Below, piece after piece: positions 28,421 to 37,275 of a DNA stretch of 38,983 nt (within the stretch, counting starts at the first letter, position 1; each line of letters begins with the position of its first letter). The DNA is from Chitinophagales bacterium. GTDB taxonomy: Bacteria > Bacteroidota > Bacteroidia > Chitinophagales > JADJOU01. A model generated the notes under the pieces. That model ran no database searches. It had not been told where the DNA came from and saw only the letters and a program-made list of their open reading frames with translations. The translations under genes were made by a program, and so were the position numbers. The stretch is taken from positions 1 through 38,983 of the forward strand of contig JALOMB010000006.1 in NCBI GenBank assembly GCA_025455685.1, in the 5' to 3' direction.

Positions 28421-28449
28421 AAACATTGATTTAGTAATAAATTCTTGTA

Positions 28450-28457
28450 CAAAAATA
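28450..28457 (-). promoter_or_regulatory. Putative -7 box (TATTTTTG) for the SPOR-protein/Nudix operon
   Basis: On the minus strand TATTTTTG lies 29 bases upstream of the ATG at 28420. It supports that ATG over the longer reading. No clear -33 element is seen. Confidence 0.4.
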
Positions 28458-28506
28458 GAAAAAAAAATGCGAGTTATAAAATTCGTATTAATTTTATCGC
28501 TCAAAT

Positions 28507-31500
28507 ATGAGATTAAAGTTTATAGAGATAAAAGGCTTCAAAAGCTTTGCTGATAAGGCAAAGATTAGTTTTGATAGCAATATCACAGGCATTGTCGGAC
28601 CGAATGGATGTGGAAAATCAAATGTCATTGATGCTATTCGATGGGTTTTAGGGGAACAAAAAACCTCAAATCTTCGACTAGAAAAAATGGATAACGTCTT
28701 ATTTAATGGGACTAAGCAACGTAAAGCTACTGCTTTGGCAGAAGTTCATTTATGCTTCGAAAACACCAAAAACCTTCTAAATAGTGAGTTTAATGAAGTA
28801 GTTATCACTAGAAAGCTATACAGAAGCGGAGAAAGCGAATACCGCATCAATGATATTGCTTGCAGACTAAAAGATATCAATAATCTATTCGTGGATACCG
28901 GTATAGGCTCTAACTCATATGCTATCATAGAACTCGGAATGGTCGATGAAATACTTACGAATAAAGACCAGTCAAGACGTAGGCTCTTCGAGCAGGCCGC
29001 TAGTATCACTAAATACAAACAAAACAAAAAAGAAGCACTTGCAAAGCTAGCCAATACGGAAACAGACCTCAATAGACTTCAGGATATACTCACAGAAGTC
29101 AATACTGCAGTTAATTCTTTGGCTTCGCAAGCCCAAAAAGCCTTAAAATACAAGGAAATTCGCGAAGAGCAAAAATCTCTGAAATTAAAACTACTAACAA
29201 TACAAGCCAATTTGTACAAAGAAAACTACAATTCTACCCTTTCCCAATCCAAGATATATCAAAATGAAAAAATTTCTATAGAAAATCAACTGAATCAAGT
29301 AGAAGCGCAAATCCAAAAGATTAAAGTAGATTTCACATCTAGAGAACAAGCCCTCTTCGACAAACAAAAACAGTTAAACACCTATGTATCTGAACTCTCC
29401 AAGGGTCAAAATCAAATTAACCTTCTCCAAGAACAAATCAATCAACAAAAAATTCAGGAGAAAAATATTTTCACGCAGAAGTCAGACCTACAAACTCAAA
29501 TCATAACACTACAAGAAGAAATTCATAAGAATGTTACCCTGCTCCACGATGTCAATGCTACAATTAACTTGCTCGAGAAAGATACTCGAGAAATTCAAGA
29601 TGTATATGAAACCGAGAAAGCAAATTACCAAGAAATCAAATTAAAAATAGATGCAGATAAAAGCGAATTGCTGCAAATTCATGAAGAAATCGTAACCTTA
29701 GACAGAAATCTAGCTATCGTCTCTCATGAAAACGCACAGCTCGAATCAGAAAAAATTCAGTTGAATCAAGAGATTTTTGAAAAACAAAAAAAACTTAATG
29801 AACTCAAGGCACAGCGAGAAACCCTTGAAAAAATTAGTTTAGATTTCCAAAACCAAATCAACCAACAAAACATCGTATTTCAAACCAAAAAAGAGCAAGA
29901 AGATAAAATCACCGCTCAAAAAGATGAACTTCAATTAGAAATAGCTCAAATCCATAGAAAAATAGACAGCAAAAACAATGAGTTTACGCTAATTAAATCG
30001 ATGATCGATAACTTAGAAGGCTATCCGCAAACCATAAAACTCATCAAAAAAAACTACCCTGGAGGTCGAGATATTTTAACTATTTCTGAAATTATAGAAG
30101 CGAACAATGAGTTTAAACCTGCTTTGGAACTCTTACTCAGAGATATCGGAGATTTCCTAATCGTAGAAGATGATAAAGCTGCTTTTTCCTTGGTACAGTT
30201 TTTACAAGAAAATCACGGTGGTCGAGCTGGCATTGTAGTCTTGGGGCGAATTCCAAGTGTGGACAAACCTCTGAAACATCCAAATATGATTTCAGCTAGC
30301 CAAATCATTCATTGTGACCTCAAATACAGAAAATTAATTGATTTTATTTTTCAAGAGACCTATATATCCGACTTATCTCAACTCGATGCAGACAAAATCT
30401 ATGATCAACTCGAAATTGGTCAAAAATGGATTAGTTTCGATGCGGCTCTTTTGCTTCAGTATCCTTATTTAGTAGGCGGTTCTACAAATCTCTTCGATGG
30501 AAACTCTGTAGGCAGAAAGCAAAATCTCTCTGAGATTGAAGCAGAGCTCACAGAACTCCAAAAAAACCTCAAAAACAAAGAAGGTCAGCTCGATATCCTC
30601 CTGAATTCATTGAAAAACATCAATATATCAGAAAATATCATGGCTCTAGAGCAATTAAATCAGAGCTTACTCACCAAGAATCAAGACCTGCAGCAATTAG
30701 ATTTCATGCTCAAGCAACACATCGATCTTTACAATCAAACCGAACTTAGGCTAAAATCACTTGATGAAAAAAGCATTACCCTAAAAGCCAAATACGAAGA
30801 TTTAAACCTAAAAAAAACCCTTACCTTAGAAAAACAAAATACATTTCAACCAATAGACCAGAGTCAGGAAGATACTTTGGTAGCTTGGTACGCCTCTATT
30901 GAAGCCAAGCGAGAAGCCTTTCTCAACAGTAAGAACCAGCTAGAATTAACGCAAAGCAAAGCAAAACAAATTCAAGAACAACTAGATTTTCACCAAAATA
31001 ACGCTAAGAGATTAGAAAGCAAACTTGAGGAATTGACACATCAACTCAACGAAAATAAAGCCTCAATGATCTCTAATGAATCCAAACTAAATGATTTAAC
31101 TCAACAAACTCTCATCTCTAGCGATACCAAAAAAGACCTTGATAGTCAAATTTCACTACTAGAAGAATCCTATTATAACCTTAGAGCACAAATTGAAGCC
31201 TTGGAAAAAAATCAACGCATGCTTACTCAAAATAAACTTCAAAACATGGAGCTTATCAATTCGCATGAACTAAAAATCCAAGATATGCAACATCAACTCA
31301 AATCTATACGGTTGAGCCTAAAAGAGGATTTCAATATTGATTTCGAAGATTTCTTCAAAACCCTAAATCCAATTGAAGAACAAGAAGATGAGATTAGAAC
31401 TAATATAGAAAAAAAAGAAAAACAACTCCTAAACCTAGGACAGGTAAATCCACTGTCCATTGAAGCCTACGAAGAAACCAATCAAAGATTGGAATTTCTC

Positions 31501-32040
31501 GTGACGCAACGCAATGATATTTTAGAAAGCAAAGCTGATTTGCTCAAAACCCTTTCGGAGATTGATACCACAGCAAAAGAAAAATTCTTGACTGCCTTTG
31601 AGGAGATTCGAGCTAATTTTATTAAGACTTTTCGGGTACTCTTCACTCAGGATGATGATTGCGATCTTATCTTAGTAGATCCCCAAAACCCTTTAGACTC
31701 TGATATTGATATTGTCGCTAAGCCAAAAGGGAAAAAACCACTGACTATTCAGCAGCTCTCAGGCGGAGAAAAAACCTTGACCGCTACAGCCCTTTTATTT
31801 TCACTTTATTTATTAAAACCTGCGCCGTTTTGTATTTTCGATGAAGTAGATGCACCTTTGGATGATACCAATATAGATAAATTTAATCGAATCATACAGC
31901 AATTCTCTGCTGAGAGTCAGTTTATCATTGTAACCCATAACAAACAAACGATGGCTTATGTAGAGAGTCTCTATGGCGTTACGATGCAAGAGCAAGGAGT
32001 ATCTATGATAGTGCCCGTAAAATTCCAAGACCTCAACTAA
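28507..32040 (+). CDS. smc: Chromosome segregation protein SMC
   Basis: SMC (1177 residues) is the ATPase of the bacterial condensin complex and compacts and segregates the chromosome. The N-terminal head has Walker A GPNGCGKS (about 32-39). Two long coiled-coil arms flank the hinge (about 505-660). The C-terminal head carries the ABC signature LSGGEK (1084-1089) and Walker B FCIFDEVDAP with catalytic Glu1113. The length is normal. ATG 28507 is followed by the standard opening RLKFIEIKGFKSFADK. No scpA or scpB is adjacent. Confidence 0.98.
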   Translation: MRLKFIEIKGFKSFADKAKISFDSNITGIVGPNGCGKSNVIDAIRWVLGEQKTSNLRLEKMDNVLFNGTKQRKATALAEVHLCFENTKNLLNSEFNEVVITRKLYRSGESEYRINDIACRLKDINNLFVDTGIGSNSYAIIELGMVDEILTNKDQSRRRLFEQAASITKYKQNKKEALAKLANTETDLNRLQDILTEVNTAVNSLASQAQKALKYKEIREEQKSLKLKLLTIQANLYKENYNSTLSQSKIYQNEKISIENQLNQVEAQIQKIKVDFTSREQALFDKQKQLNTYVSELSKGQNQINLLQEQINQQKIQEKNIFTQKSDLQTQIITLQEEIHKNVTLLHDVNATINLLEKDTREIQDVYETEKANYQEIKLKIDADKSELLQIHEEIVTLDRNLAIVSHENAQLESEKIQLNQEIFEKQKKLNELKAQRETLEKISLDFQNQINQQNIVFQTKKEQEDKITAQKDELQLEIAQIHRKIDSKNNEFTLIKSMIDNLEGYPQTIKLIKKNYPGGRDILTISEIIEANNEFKPALELLLRDIGDFLIVEDDKAAFSLVQFLQENHGGRAGIVVLGRIPSVDKPLKHPNMISASQIIHCDLKYRKLIDFIFQETYISDLSQLDADKIYDQLEIGQKWISFDAALLLQYPYLVGGSTNLFDGNSVGRKQNLSEIEAELTELQKNLKNKEGQLDILLNSLKNINISENIMALEQLNQSLLTKNQDLQQLDFMLKQHIDLYNQTELRLKSLDEKSITLKAKYEDLNLKKTLTLEKQNTFQPIDQSQEDTLVAWYASIEAKREAFLNSKNQLELTQSKAKQIQEQLDFHQNNAKRLESKLEELTHQLNENKASMISNESKLNDLTQQTLISSDTKKDLDSQISLLEESYYNLRAQIEALEKNQRMLTQNKLQNMELINSHELKIQDMQHQLKSIRLSLKEDFNIDFEDFFKTLNPIEEQEDEIRTNIEKKEKQLLNLGQVNPLSIEAYEETNQRLEFLVTQRNDILESKADLLKTLSEIDTTAKEKFLTAFEEIRANFIKTFRVLFTQDDDCDLILVDPQNPLDSDIDIVAKPKGKKPLTIQQLSGGEKTLTATALLFSLYLLKPAPFCIFDEVDAPLDDTNIDKFNRIIQQFSAESQFIIVTHNKQTMAYVESLYGVTMQEQGVSMIVPVKFQDLN

Positions 32041-32109
32041 GATTTCGGCATATTTACTGAGCTAAGGTTAATTTTGAAAATTATCTACCCTCGATTTAAG
32101 ATAAAATCT

Positions 32110-32117
32110 TATTTTTG
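32110..32117 (+). promoter_or_regulatory. Putative -7 box (TATTTTTG) for psd
   Basis: TATTTTTG lies 26 bases upstream of the TTG start of psd at 32144, in the 103-bp gap after smc. No -33 element is seen at the right spacing. Confidence 0.4.
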
Positions 32118-32143
32118 CAAACTAATAAAATTATCATTAAGTT

Positions 32144-32803
32144 TTGATAAAAATACATAGAGAAGGTTTTAAAATTATACTCATTGTTACGATTTGTGTC
32201 GTTTTGCTCAATGCTGTATTGTATTTATACTATCCTAAGAATTTAATTTATCTTACGTTAAGTTTCTTAAGTATTTCCTTTTGTCTTTTCATTATTTCAT
32301 TCTTTAGAAATCCGAGCAGACTTATACCCGAAGAAGACAGAGCTATTATAGCCGCAGCAGATGGAAAAGTCGTGGTAATAGAAGCGGTTCATGAAGATGA
32401 ATATTTCAAAGACAAACGGCTTCAAGTATCTATTTTTATGTCCCCTGCCAATGTGCATGTGAATAGAAGCCCAATATCTGGCTTGGTTAAATTTTTTAAA
32501 TATCATCCCGGAAAATATCTAGTGGCTTGGGACCCTAAATCAAGCAGCAGCAACGAAAGAACTTCCCTTGTCATTCAAAATGAGGAGCATGAAATTCTCG
32601 TGAGACAAATCGCTGGTAAGCTCGCTAGAAGAATAGTTTATTATATCGAAGAAGGTGATGATATTGAGCAAGGCGAAGAGTTTGGATTTATTAAATTTGG
32701 CTCTAGAATTGATTTATTTCTACCGATAGATGTCGAGCTCAAGGTAAAAATTGGTGAAAAAGTTAGAGGCGGCGAAACCATTATAGGCTGTTTTAGTAAA
32801 TAA
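32144..32803 (+). CDS. psd: Phosphatidylserine decarboxylase proenzyme
   Basis: This 219-residue enzyme converts phosphatidylserine to phosphatidylethanolamine at the inner membrane. It has two N-terminal membrane segments (about 10-52), the PSD core with ADGKVV, FMSPANVHVNRSPI and H-P-G-K, and the self-cleavage motif F-G-S-R (186-188). There Ser187 would become the pyruvoyl group of the alpha chain. The short length and GSR motif fit the archaeal-type branch common in Bacteroidota. The start is TTG 32144: homologues begin M-K-I-H-K-E-G, here (M)IKIHREG, and the in-frame stop at 32138-32140 leaves no ATG or GTG. Phosphatidylserine synthase is not adjacent. Confidence 0.95.
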   Translation: MIKIHREGFKIILIVTICVVLLNAVLYLYYPKNLIYLTLSFLSISFCLFIISFFRNPSRLIPEEDRAIIAAADGKVVVIEAVHEDEYFKDKRLQVSIFMSPANVHVNRSPISGLVKFFKYHPGKYLVAWDPKSSSSNERTSLVIQNEEHEILVRQIAGKLARRIVYYIEEGDDIEQGEEFGFIKFGSRIDLFLPIDVELKVKIGEKVRGGETIIGCFSK

Positions 32804-32813
32804 AAAAAATAGC

Positions 32814-32841
32814 TTTGTTTTAAACTTTTTTCTTAACTTTG
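32814..32841 (+). promoter_or_regulatory. Bacteroidota-type promoter of the Cys-rich peptide gene
   Basis: TTTG (32814-32817) is followed after 16 bases by TAACTTTG (32834-32841), matching TTTG / TAnnTTTG. The ATG is 42 bases downstream. The spacing equals that of the surface-cluster promoter at 10775-10802. Confidence 0.6.
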
Positions 32842-32883
32842 TATCTAAATAATATCTTATAAACAAAATAAAAGTCAATTCTT

Positions 32884-33156
32884 ATGAAAAAATTAATCTT
32901 GATCATTTCTTTAGCATTTGCTGCTAATTCTGTTTTCGCTCAAGAAGCTAAAACTTGTAATAAATCAGAGAAAAAAGCATGTGCCGGTGAAGGTAAAAAA
33001 GCATGTAACAAATCAGAGAAAAAAGCATGTGCCGGTGAAGCAAGCGCTTCTGCAGACGCTTTGGCTACACCTGTAGCTAAAAAATGCGGAACTGAAGCTA
33101 AAAAGTGCTGCAAGTCAATGACTAAAGCTGAAACTACTGCTGCTCCAGCTAACTAA
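32884..33156 (+). CDS. Small secreted Cys/Lys-rich repeat protein, candidate metal binder
   Basis: This 90-residue protein has a strong signal peptide (MKKLILIISLAFAANSVFA, then Q). The mature part of about 70 residues has a 16-residue unit (CNKSEKKACAGE plus GKKA) occurring twice, then CGTEAKKCCK and an Ala/Thr-rich end. It has seven cysteines and many lysines. Small exported proteins of this composition occur in Bacteroidota. The cysteines could bind metal or form disulphides, but no known metal-site motif is present, so the role is inference. It is flanked by its own promoter and a strong terminator, so it is transcribed alone and probably well. Confidence 0.85.
   Translation: MKKLILIISLAFAANSVFAQEAKTCNKSEKKACAGEGKKACNKSEKKACAGEASASADALATPVAKKCGTEAKKCCKSMTKAETTAAPAN
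32962..33040 (+). repeat. 31-bp direct repeat, 48-bp period, in the Cys-rich gene
   Basis: A 31-bp string beginning aaatcagagaaaaaagcatg occurs identically at 32962-32992 and 33010-33040. It encodes the 16-residue repeat. Perfect identity suggests a recent duplication or ongoing slippage. Confidence 0.85.
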
Positions 33157-33175
33157 ACCTATCTTAAATTATGAT

Positions 33176-33212
33176 AAACTCCTCACTTTCAAAAGTTGAG
33201 GAGTTTTTTTTT
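33176..33212 (+). terminator. Rho-independent terminator
   Basis: AAACTCCTCA pairs with TGAGGAGTTT across an 11-base loop (10-bp stem), followed by a run of nine T. It lies 20 bases after the stop of the Cys-rich gene and is the clearest terminator in the window. Confidence 0.9.
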
Positions 33213-33279
33213 GCTTTTTTCTTCCATAGGGGTGAAAATATTGTGGAGAGAAATCTATAGATAAATACATAAATTTAAT

Positions 33280-33287
33280 TAGATTTG
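33280..33287 (+). promoter_or_regulatory. Putative -7 box (TAGATTTG) for the 33.3-37 kb operon
   Basis: TAGATTTG fits TAnnTTTG and lies 14 bases before the ATG at 33302, giving a very short leader. It follows the terminator at 33176-33212, so a new transcript must begin here. No -33 element is evident. Confidence 0.35.
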
Positions 33288-33301
33288 CCAAAAATCAAGC
33301 A

Positions 33302-33556
33302 ATGAACCCATGGATTGAAAAAGATAACAGTTTGTTTGGTACGTTTGAGTTCGAAAATTTTACGCAAGCATTTGGATTCATGACTCAAATAGCCATAGAA
33401 TGCGAGAAAATAAATCATCATCCTGAATGGTCCAATACCTACAATCAAGTATCGATCAAACTCACTACTCATGATGCTGGAAATCGCCTTACAGAAAAAG
33501 ACAGAATTCTAGCTGATATAATTACTAAAATCTACCATAAGACCACTAAACCATAA
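33302..33556 (+). CDS. phhB: Pterin-4a-carbinolamine dehydratase
   Basis: This 84-residue protein matches the family that dehydrates 4a-hydroxytetrahydrobiopterin. The signature is E-K-I-N-H-H-P-E-W (residues 35-43), then Y and a T-H-D-A-G segment ending with E-K-D. It is at the short end of the family but complete at both ends. No aromatic amino acid hydroxylase is in the window, so the physiological partner is unknown. It is first in a tight plus-strand run: the next gene starts 3 bases after its stop. Confidence 0.92.
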   Translation: MNPWIEKDNSLFGTFEFENFTQAFGFMTQIAIECEKINHHPEWSNTYNQVSIKLTTHDAGNRLTEKDRILADIITKIYHKTTKP

Positions 33557-33559
33557 ACT

Positions 33560-34339
33560 ATGACCTGTAAACATTATATCAATGTACTTTTTTTAACTGT
33601 ATTTTGCTATCTTCAAGCACAGAATCCATATAATATCCCTTTGCAAAACAAACTCTGGAAGCTCAAACAAGCTACTATTTCAGGCCAAACTTATACCTAT
33701 ATCGAAAATCCAAATGATGGTCCTACCTTACAATTTACTAGTGACAAAATTCGAGGAAATGCAGGATGTAATGCCTACCACTCTAGCTATACAGTAGACG
33801 AAAACACCATTAAAATAAACTATCCATTGGCTACTAAAATGGCTTGTGAAAATTTAAGGCTGTCTGAGACTACATACTTTAATCTTCTTACGCAACATTT
33901 AGTGTACTTCATCTCAGATGACAGAAATCAATTAGTACTCTCTAATAACACCGGCGACAGGTTAGATTTCGAATCAAAATTCGAAAGAGAATTTACACCA
34001 CCCGTGAAAACTAAAACTGAAGATGTATCAAGCTCCCAACACACTTATGTTTGGAAAAAAAATAGAAAAGGAAAAAGATACCGCGTAAAAGTAAAAAAAT
34101 CATCGCATAAATCCATTAAGTCTAAGAAAACTAAAACAAAAGACACTAAAACAAAAGACACTAAAGCAAAAAATAAAAAAACAAAAGACACTAAAGCTAA
34201 AGATACTAAAACAAAAGACACTAAAGCTAAAGACACTAAAACAAAAGACACTAAAGCTAAAGACACTAAAGCTAAAGACACTAAAGCAAAACCAGCGCCT
34301 ACTAATAAAAAAGTGCCAAATCAAAATAAGAAAAAGTAA
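33560..34339 (+). CDS. META-domain (HslJ-like) secreted protein with lysine-rich repeat tail
   Basis: This 259-residue protein has a signal peptide (about 1-20, ending LQAQ) and a META domain (about 28-135) with the hallmark G-N-A-G-C-N-x-Y and a later T-K-M-A-C. META domains occur in HslJ-like envelope stress proteins; their biochemical role is unclear. After a basic linker (KKNRKGKRYRVKVKK) the tail carries ten 5-residue units, nine of them K-D-T-K-[AT], and ends NQNKKK. The tail is strongly basic and probably disordered, possibly binding anionic cell-wall or surface polymers (inference). It lies between the pterin dehydratase and glnS genes with gaps of 3 bases on each side. Confidence 0.88.
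   Translation: MTCKHYINVLFLTVFCYLQAQNPYNIPLQNKLWKLKQATISGQTYTYIENPNDGPTLQFTSDKIRGNAGCNAYHSSYTVDENTIKINYPLATKMACENLRLSETTYFNLLTQHLVYFISDDRNQLVLSNNTGDRLDFESKFEREFTPPVKTKTEDVSSSQHTYVWKKNRKGKRYRVKVKKSSHKSIKSKKTKTKDTKTKDTKAKNKKTKDTKAKDTKTKDTKAKDTKTKDTKAKDTKAKDTKAKPAPTNKKVPNQNKKK
34139..34288 (+). repeat. 15-bp tandem repeat (10 units) encoding K-D-T-K-A/T
   Basis: Ten in-frame 15-bp units (consensus aaagacactaaagct or aaagacactaaaaca) run from 34139 to 34288; the third is degenerate (KNKKT). Neighbouring units are almost identical at the DNA level, so replication slippage is likely. Each unit is five codons, so gain or loss alters length but not frame. Confidence 0.92.
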
Positions 34340-34342
34340 GTT

Positions 34343-36001
34343 ATGTCTGATCTAAACCATAATTTCATCGAAGAGCTTATAGACCAAGAGCTAAAAGCAG
34401 GGAAATTCAAACAAATTATCACTCGATTTCCCCCTGAACCAAATGGTTACCTTCACTTAGGTCATGCATCTAGTATCTGTCTCAATTTTAGTCTTACACA
34501 GAAATTTCCAGGATATACTAATTTGAGGTTTGATGACACTAACCCTGTAACCGAAGACACAGTCTATGTAGAAAGCATCAAAGAAGATATCAAATGGCTT
34601 GGCTTCCAATGGAAACACGAGCTATACGCTTCTGATTATTTCCAACAATTATTTGATTTTGCCCTAAAACTCATCGAAAAAGACCTCGCCTATATCGATG
34701 AACTCAGCAGCGAGGAAATGGCTTCACAAAAAGGAACGCCGACTTCTGTCGGACAAAATTCACCCTATAGAGATAGACCTATTGAAGAGTCTAAAAAACT
34801 ATTTTTCGCCATGAAGAACGGTGAAATAGCAGAAGGAAAAATGACCCTTCGTGCCAAAATAGATATGTCGCATCCCAATATGCTCATGAGAGACCCTATT
34901 CTCTACCGCATCAAAAATGCACATCATCACCGCACAGGCAATACTTGGTGTATCTACCCAATGTATGATTTCGCCCATGGACAAAGCGACGCTATCGAAG
35001 AAATTACTCATTCTATCTGTACCCTTGAATTCGTGGCTCACCGAGAACTTTACGATTGGTTAATCCAAAAACTAGAAATCTATCCTTCTCGTCAGTTTGA
35101 ATTCGCTAGACGAAATTTTACCTATACCGTGACGAGCAAACGAAAACTCCTACAATTAGTCGAGCAAAATCATGTCCAAGGCTGGGATGACCCTAGAATG
35201 CCCACCCTTAGTGGCCTTCGTAAGCGAGGCGTACCTGCTGAGAGTATTCGTGAATTTTGCAATAGAATTGGAATTGCAAAAAGAGAAAATAATGTCGATA
35301 TAGGACTTTTAGAGTTTTTCGTAAGAGAGCAACTCAATAAATCTGCACCACGTGTCATGGCAGTACTCGACCCTATCCAACTCATTATTTCTAATTATCC
35401 CGAAAACCATACAGAAGAGCTTCCTATCGAAAATAACCCTGAAAACGAAAACTCGGGTGATAGATCCGTTTCATTTTCCAAAACCTTATGGATAGAACGA
35501 GAAGATTTCAAAGAAATAGCCGAAAAAAAATGGTTTAGATTAGCTCCTGGCGCTCAAGTCAGACTCAAAGGCGCTTATATAGTGACTTGTACTAACTTCG
35601 ACATAGATGAGTTAGGTCAAGTGAAAACCGTATATTGCGACTATATCCCTGAGAGCAAATCGCGTCACGACACTTCCGGACTTCATGTCAAAGGCACTAT
35701 TCATTGGGTAGATGCCTCGAACTGTCTCAATGCCGAAATTAGACTATACGATAGACTCTTCACCGTAGAAGACCCTACCGATATGCCTGAAGATTTTACG
35801 AATTATATCAACCCAAAATCCCTTGAAATCATTACAAACGCCAAAGTTGAAAAGCACCTTGGTCAAGCCGAAGTCCTTACTCAATTTCAATTTATTCGAA
35901 AAGGTTATTTCGTCCTAGACCAAATTAATAAGGAACATCTCGTCTTCAACCGCACTGTAACCCTAAAAGATTCTTGGGCCAAAACAGAAAAAAAGATATA
36001 A
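34343..36001 (+). CDS. glnS: Glutaminyl-tRNA synthetase
   Basis: This 552-residue class I synthetase charges tRNA-Gln directly. The HIGH motif reads HLGH (38-41) within PPEPNGYLHLGHA, and the KMSKS-like loop is VTSKRKL (263-269). The anticodon-binding beta-barrels occupy about 340-545. The length matches bacterial GlnRS. It starts 3 bases after the META gene stop, and the next gene starts 3 bases after its own stop. Confidence 0.98.
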   Translation: MSDLNHNFIEELIDQELKAGKFKQIITRFPPEPNGYLHLGHASSICLNFSLTQKFPGYTNLRFDDTNPVTEDTVYVESIKEDIKWLGFQWKHELYASDYFQQLFDFALKLIEKDLAYIDELSSEEMASQKGTPTSVGQNSPYRDRPIEESKKLFFAMKNGEIAEGKMTLRAKIDMSHPNMLMRDPILYRIKNAHHHRTGNTWCIYPMYDFAHGQSDAIEEITHSICTLEFVAHRELYDWLIQKLEIYPSRQFEFARRNFTYTVTSKRKLLQLVEQNHVQGWDDPRMPTLSGLRKRGVPAESIREFCNRIGIAKRENNVDIGLLEFFVREQLNKSAPRVMAVLDPIQLIISNYPENHTEELPIENNPENENSGDRSVSFSKTLWIEREDFKEIAEKKWFRLAPGAQVRLKGAYIVTCTNFDIDELGQVKTVYCDYIPESKSRHDTSGLHVKGTIHWVDASNCLNAEIRLYDRLFTVEDPTDMPEDFTNYINPKSLEIITNAKVEKHLGQAEVLTQFQFIRKGYFVLDQINKEHLVFNRTVTLKDSWAKTEKKI

Positions 36002-36004
36002 CCT

Positions 36005-36895
36005 ATGTTTACTACCTTCAATCCCGATGAATTAACCCTACCTATAGTCCATAATCTCATGCTGACTTCTGTCGCACCACGCCCTATCGCATTCGTCTCC
36101 TCAATCGACGAATCCGGCAATATCAATTTAGCACCATTTAGTCAGTTTAATGTATTCAGTACTAACCCCCCTGTAGTCGCCTTTTCTGCTAGTGTCAGTG
36201 GCCGTACAGGAGAAACCAAAGACACCTATAAAAACGCTAAAGCCACAGGTGAACTCACCGTTAATATCGTCACCTACGATATGACCTATCAAATGTCTTA
36301 TGCCTCTAGTGAATTTCCACCCGAAGTCAATGAATTCCAAAAGGCAGGCTTCACACCTATACCTTCTGACCTAGTCAAACCCCCTCGTGTCGGAGAATCC
36401 CCCGTTAGTTTCGAATGTAAAGTCCTCCAAATCATAGATTTCGGCGATAAAGGCGGTGCCGGAAAAATGATCCTCGCCCAAGTACATAGAATTCACACCC
36501 TGACAGCTATCCTAGATGAAAACGGAAAGCTTGACCCGTTGAAAATTCAGCAAGTCGGTCGATGTGGCAATTCCTTTTATGTCAAGCTCCAACCCGAATT
36601 GCTTTTTCCAATTGCACAGCCACAAGCCAATATAGGCATAGGCATAGATGAACTCCCTGATTATATTAGACACAGCACAGTATTGACTGGAAATAATCTC
36701 GGTCAGCTTACCCTAAACCAAAACTTCCCTTCTGAAGATGAAATCAAATCGTTCAAAAATTCTGAATCTTATCGCTATTTAAGTCAATTCTCCGGAACAG
36801 AACAAACAGGTCAAGTGCATCGAGCCGCCCAAGATATGCTTCATTCCGGCAATCACAGACTAGCCTTAATTTGTCTTTTTTCTTTTATATCATGA
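36005..36895 (+). CDS. Flavoredoxin-like FMN-binding split-barrel protein
   Basis: This 296-residue protein belongs to the flavin reductase / flavoredoxin family. The N-terminal split barrel has A-P-R-P-I-A-F-V-S-S, the loop NINLAPFSQFNVFSTNPPVV and a T-V-N-I-V strand, which bind FMN. The C-terminal half (from about 200) is the extension found in the longer Bacteroidota and proteobacterial members. It is cytosolic, with no signal peptide. Its partner is unknown. The stop TGA overlaps the next start (ATGA). Confidence 0.9.
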   Translation: MFTTFNPDELTLPIVHNLMLTSVAPRPIAFVSSIDESGNINLAPFSQFNVFSTNPPVVAFSASVSGRTGETKDTYKNAKATGELTVNIVTYDMTYQMSYASSEFPPEVNEFQKAGFTPIPSDLVKPPRVGESPVSFECKVLQIIDFGDKGGAGKMILAQVHRIHTLTAILDENGKLDPLKIQQVGRCGNSFYVKLQPELLFPIAQPQANIGIGIDELPDYIRHSTVLTGNNLGQLTLNQNFPSEDEIKSFKNSESYRYLSQFSGTEQTGQVHRAAQDMLHSGNHRLALICLFSFIS

Positions 36896-37263
36896 AACGA
36901 GCCCTAGTCCTCGGTGCTTCGCCTAACCCAGACCGATACAGCTATTTAGCCCTCAATTTATTGCTAGACCACCATTTTCATGTCCAAGGGATAGGACGAC
37001 AAGCCTTCAAACACAGAGATATGATTTTCGTTGAATCCCCTACTGAGATTGATGTGCCAATCGATTTAATCACACTATATCTTAGCAAGGATATTCAACC
37101 TAAGTATTATGATTTTATTATATCCCTGAAACCAAAACTAGTAATTTTTAACCCTGGAACTGAAAATCCATTGCTTCAGCAACTTCTTTCCGCCCAAAAC
37201 ATATCATGGGAAGAGGCTTGTACTCTAGTTTTGCTCAATTCCAATCAACTCAGAATACAGTAA
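36892..37263 (+). CDS. CoA-binding (CoA_binding_2) domain protein
   Basis: This 123-residue protein is a single Rossmann-like CoA-binding domain. It starts MKRALVLGASPNPDRYSYLA, where G-A-S-x-x-P is the typical nucleotide loop, and has the later FNPGTENP motif. I chose ATG 36892, which overlaps the previous stop as ATGA, over an in-frame upstream start at 36871 that would lengthen the overlap without family support. The function of stand-alone members is not established. Confidence 0.9.
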   Translation: MKRALVLGASPNPDRYSYLALNLLLDHHFHVQGIGRQAFKHRDMIFVESPTEIDVPIDLITLYLSKDIQPKYYDFIISLKPKLVIFNPGTENPLLQQLLSAQNISWEEACTLVLLNSNQLRIQ

Positions 37264-37275
37264 TTTTTTTTACTC

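Noticed and set aside
28421-28504. Longer N-terminus of the SPOR-domain protein
   Set aside because: A proper signal peptide begins at the ATG at 28420 and a -7 box lies within the extension.
34139-34288. CRISPR-like repeated pattern
   Set aside because: The units are contiguous 15-bp coding repeats without spacers, and no cas genes are present.
34045-34324. Two minus-strand frames rich in Phe, Val and Ser opposite the 15-bp repeats
   Set aside because: They are repeat artefacts. The plus-strand frame belongs to a full-length protein with a signal peptide and META domain in a tight operon.
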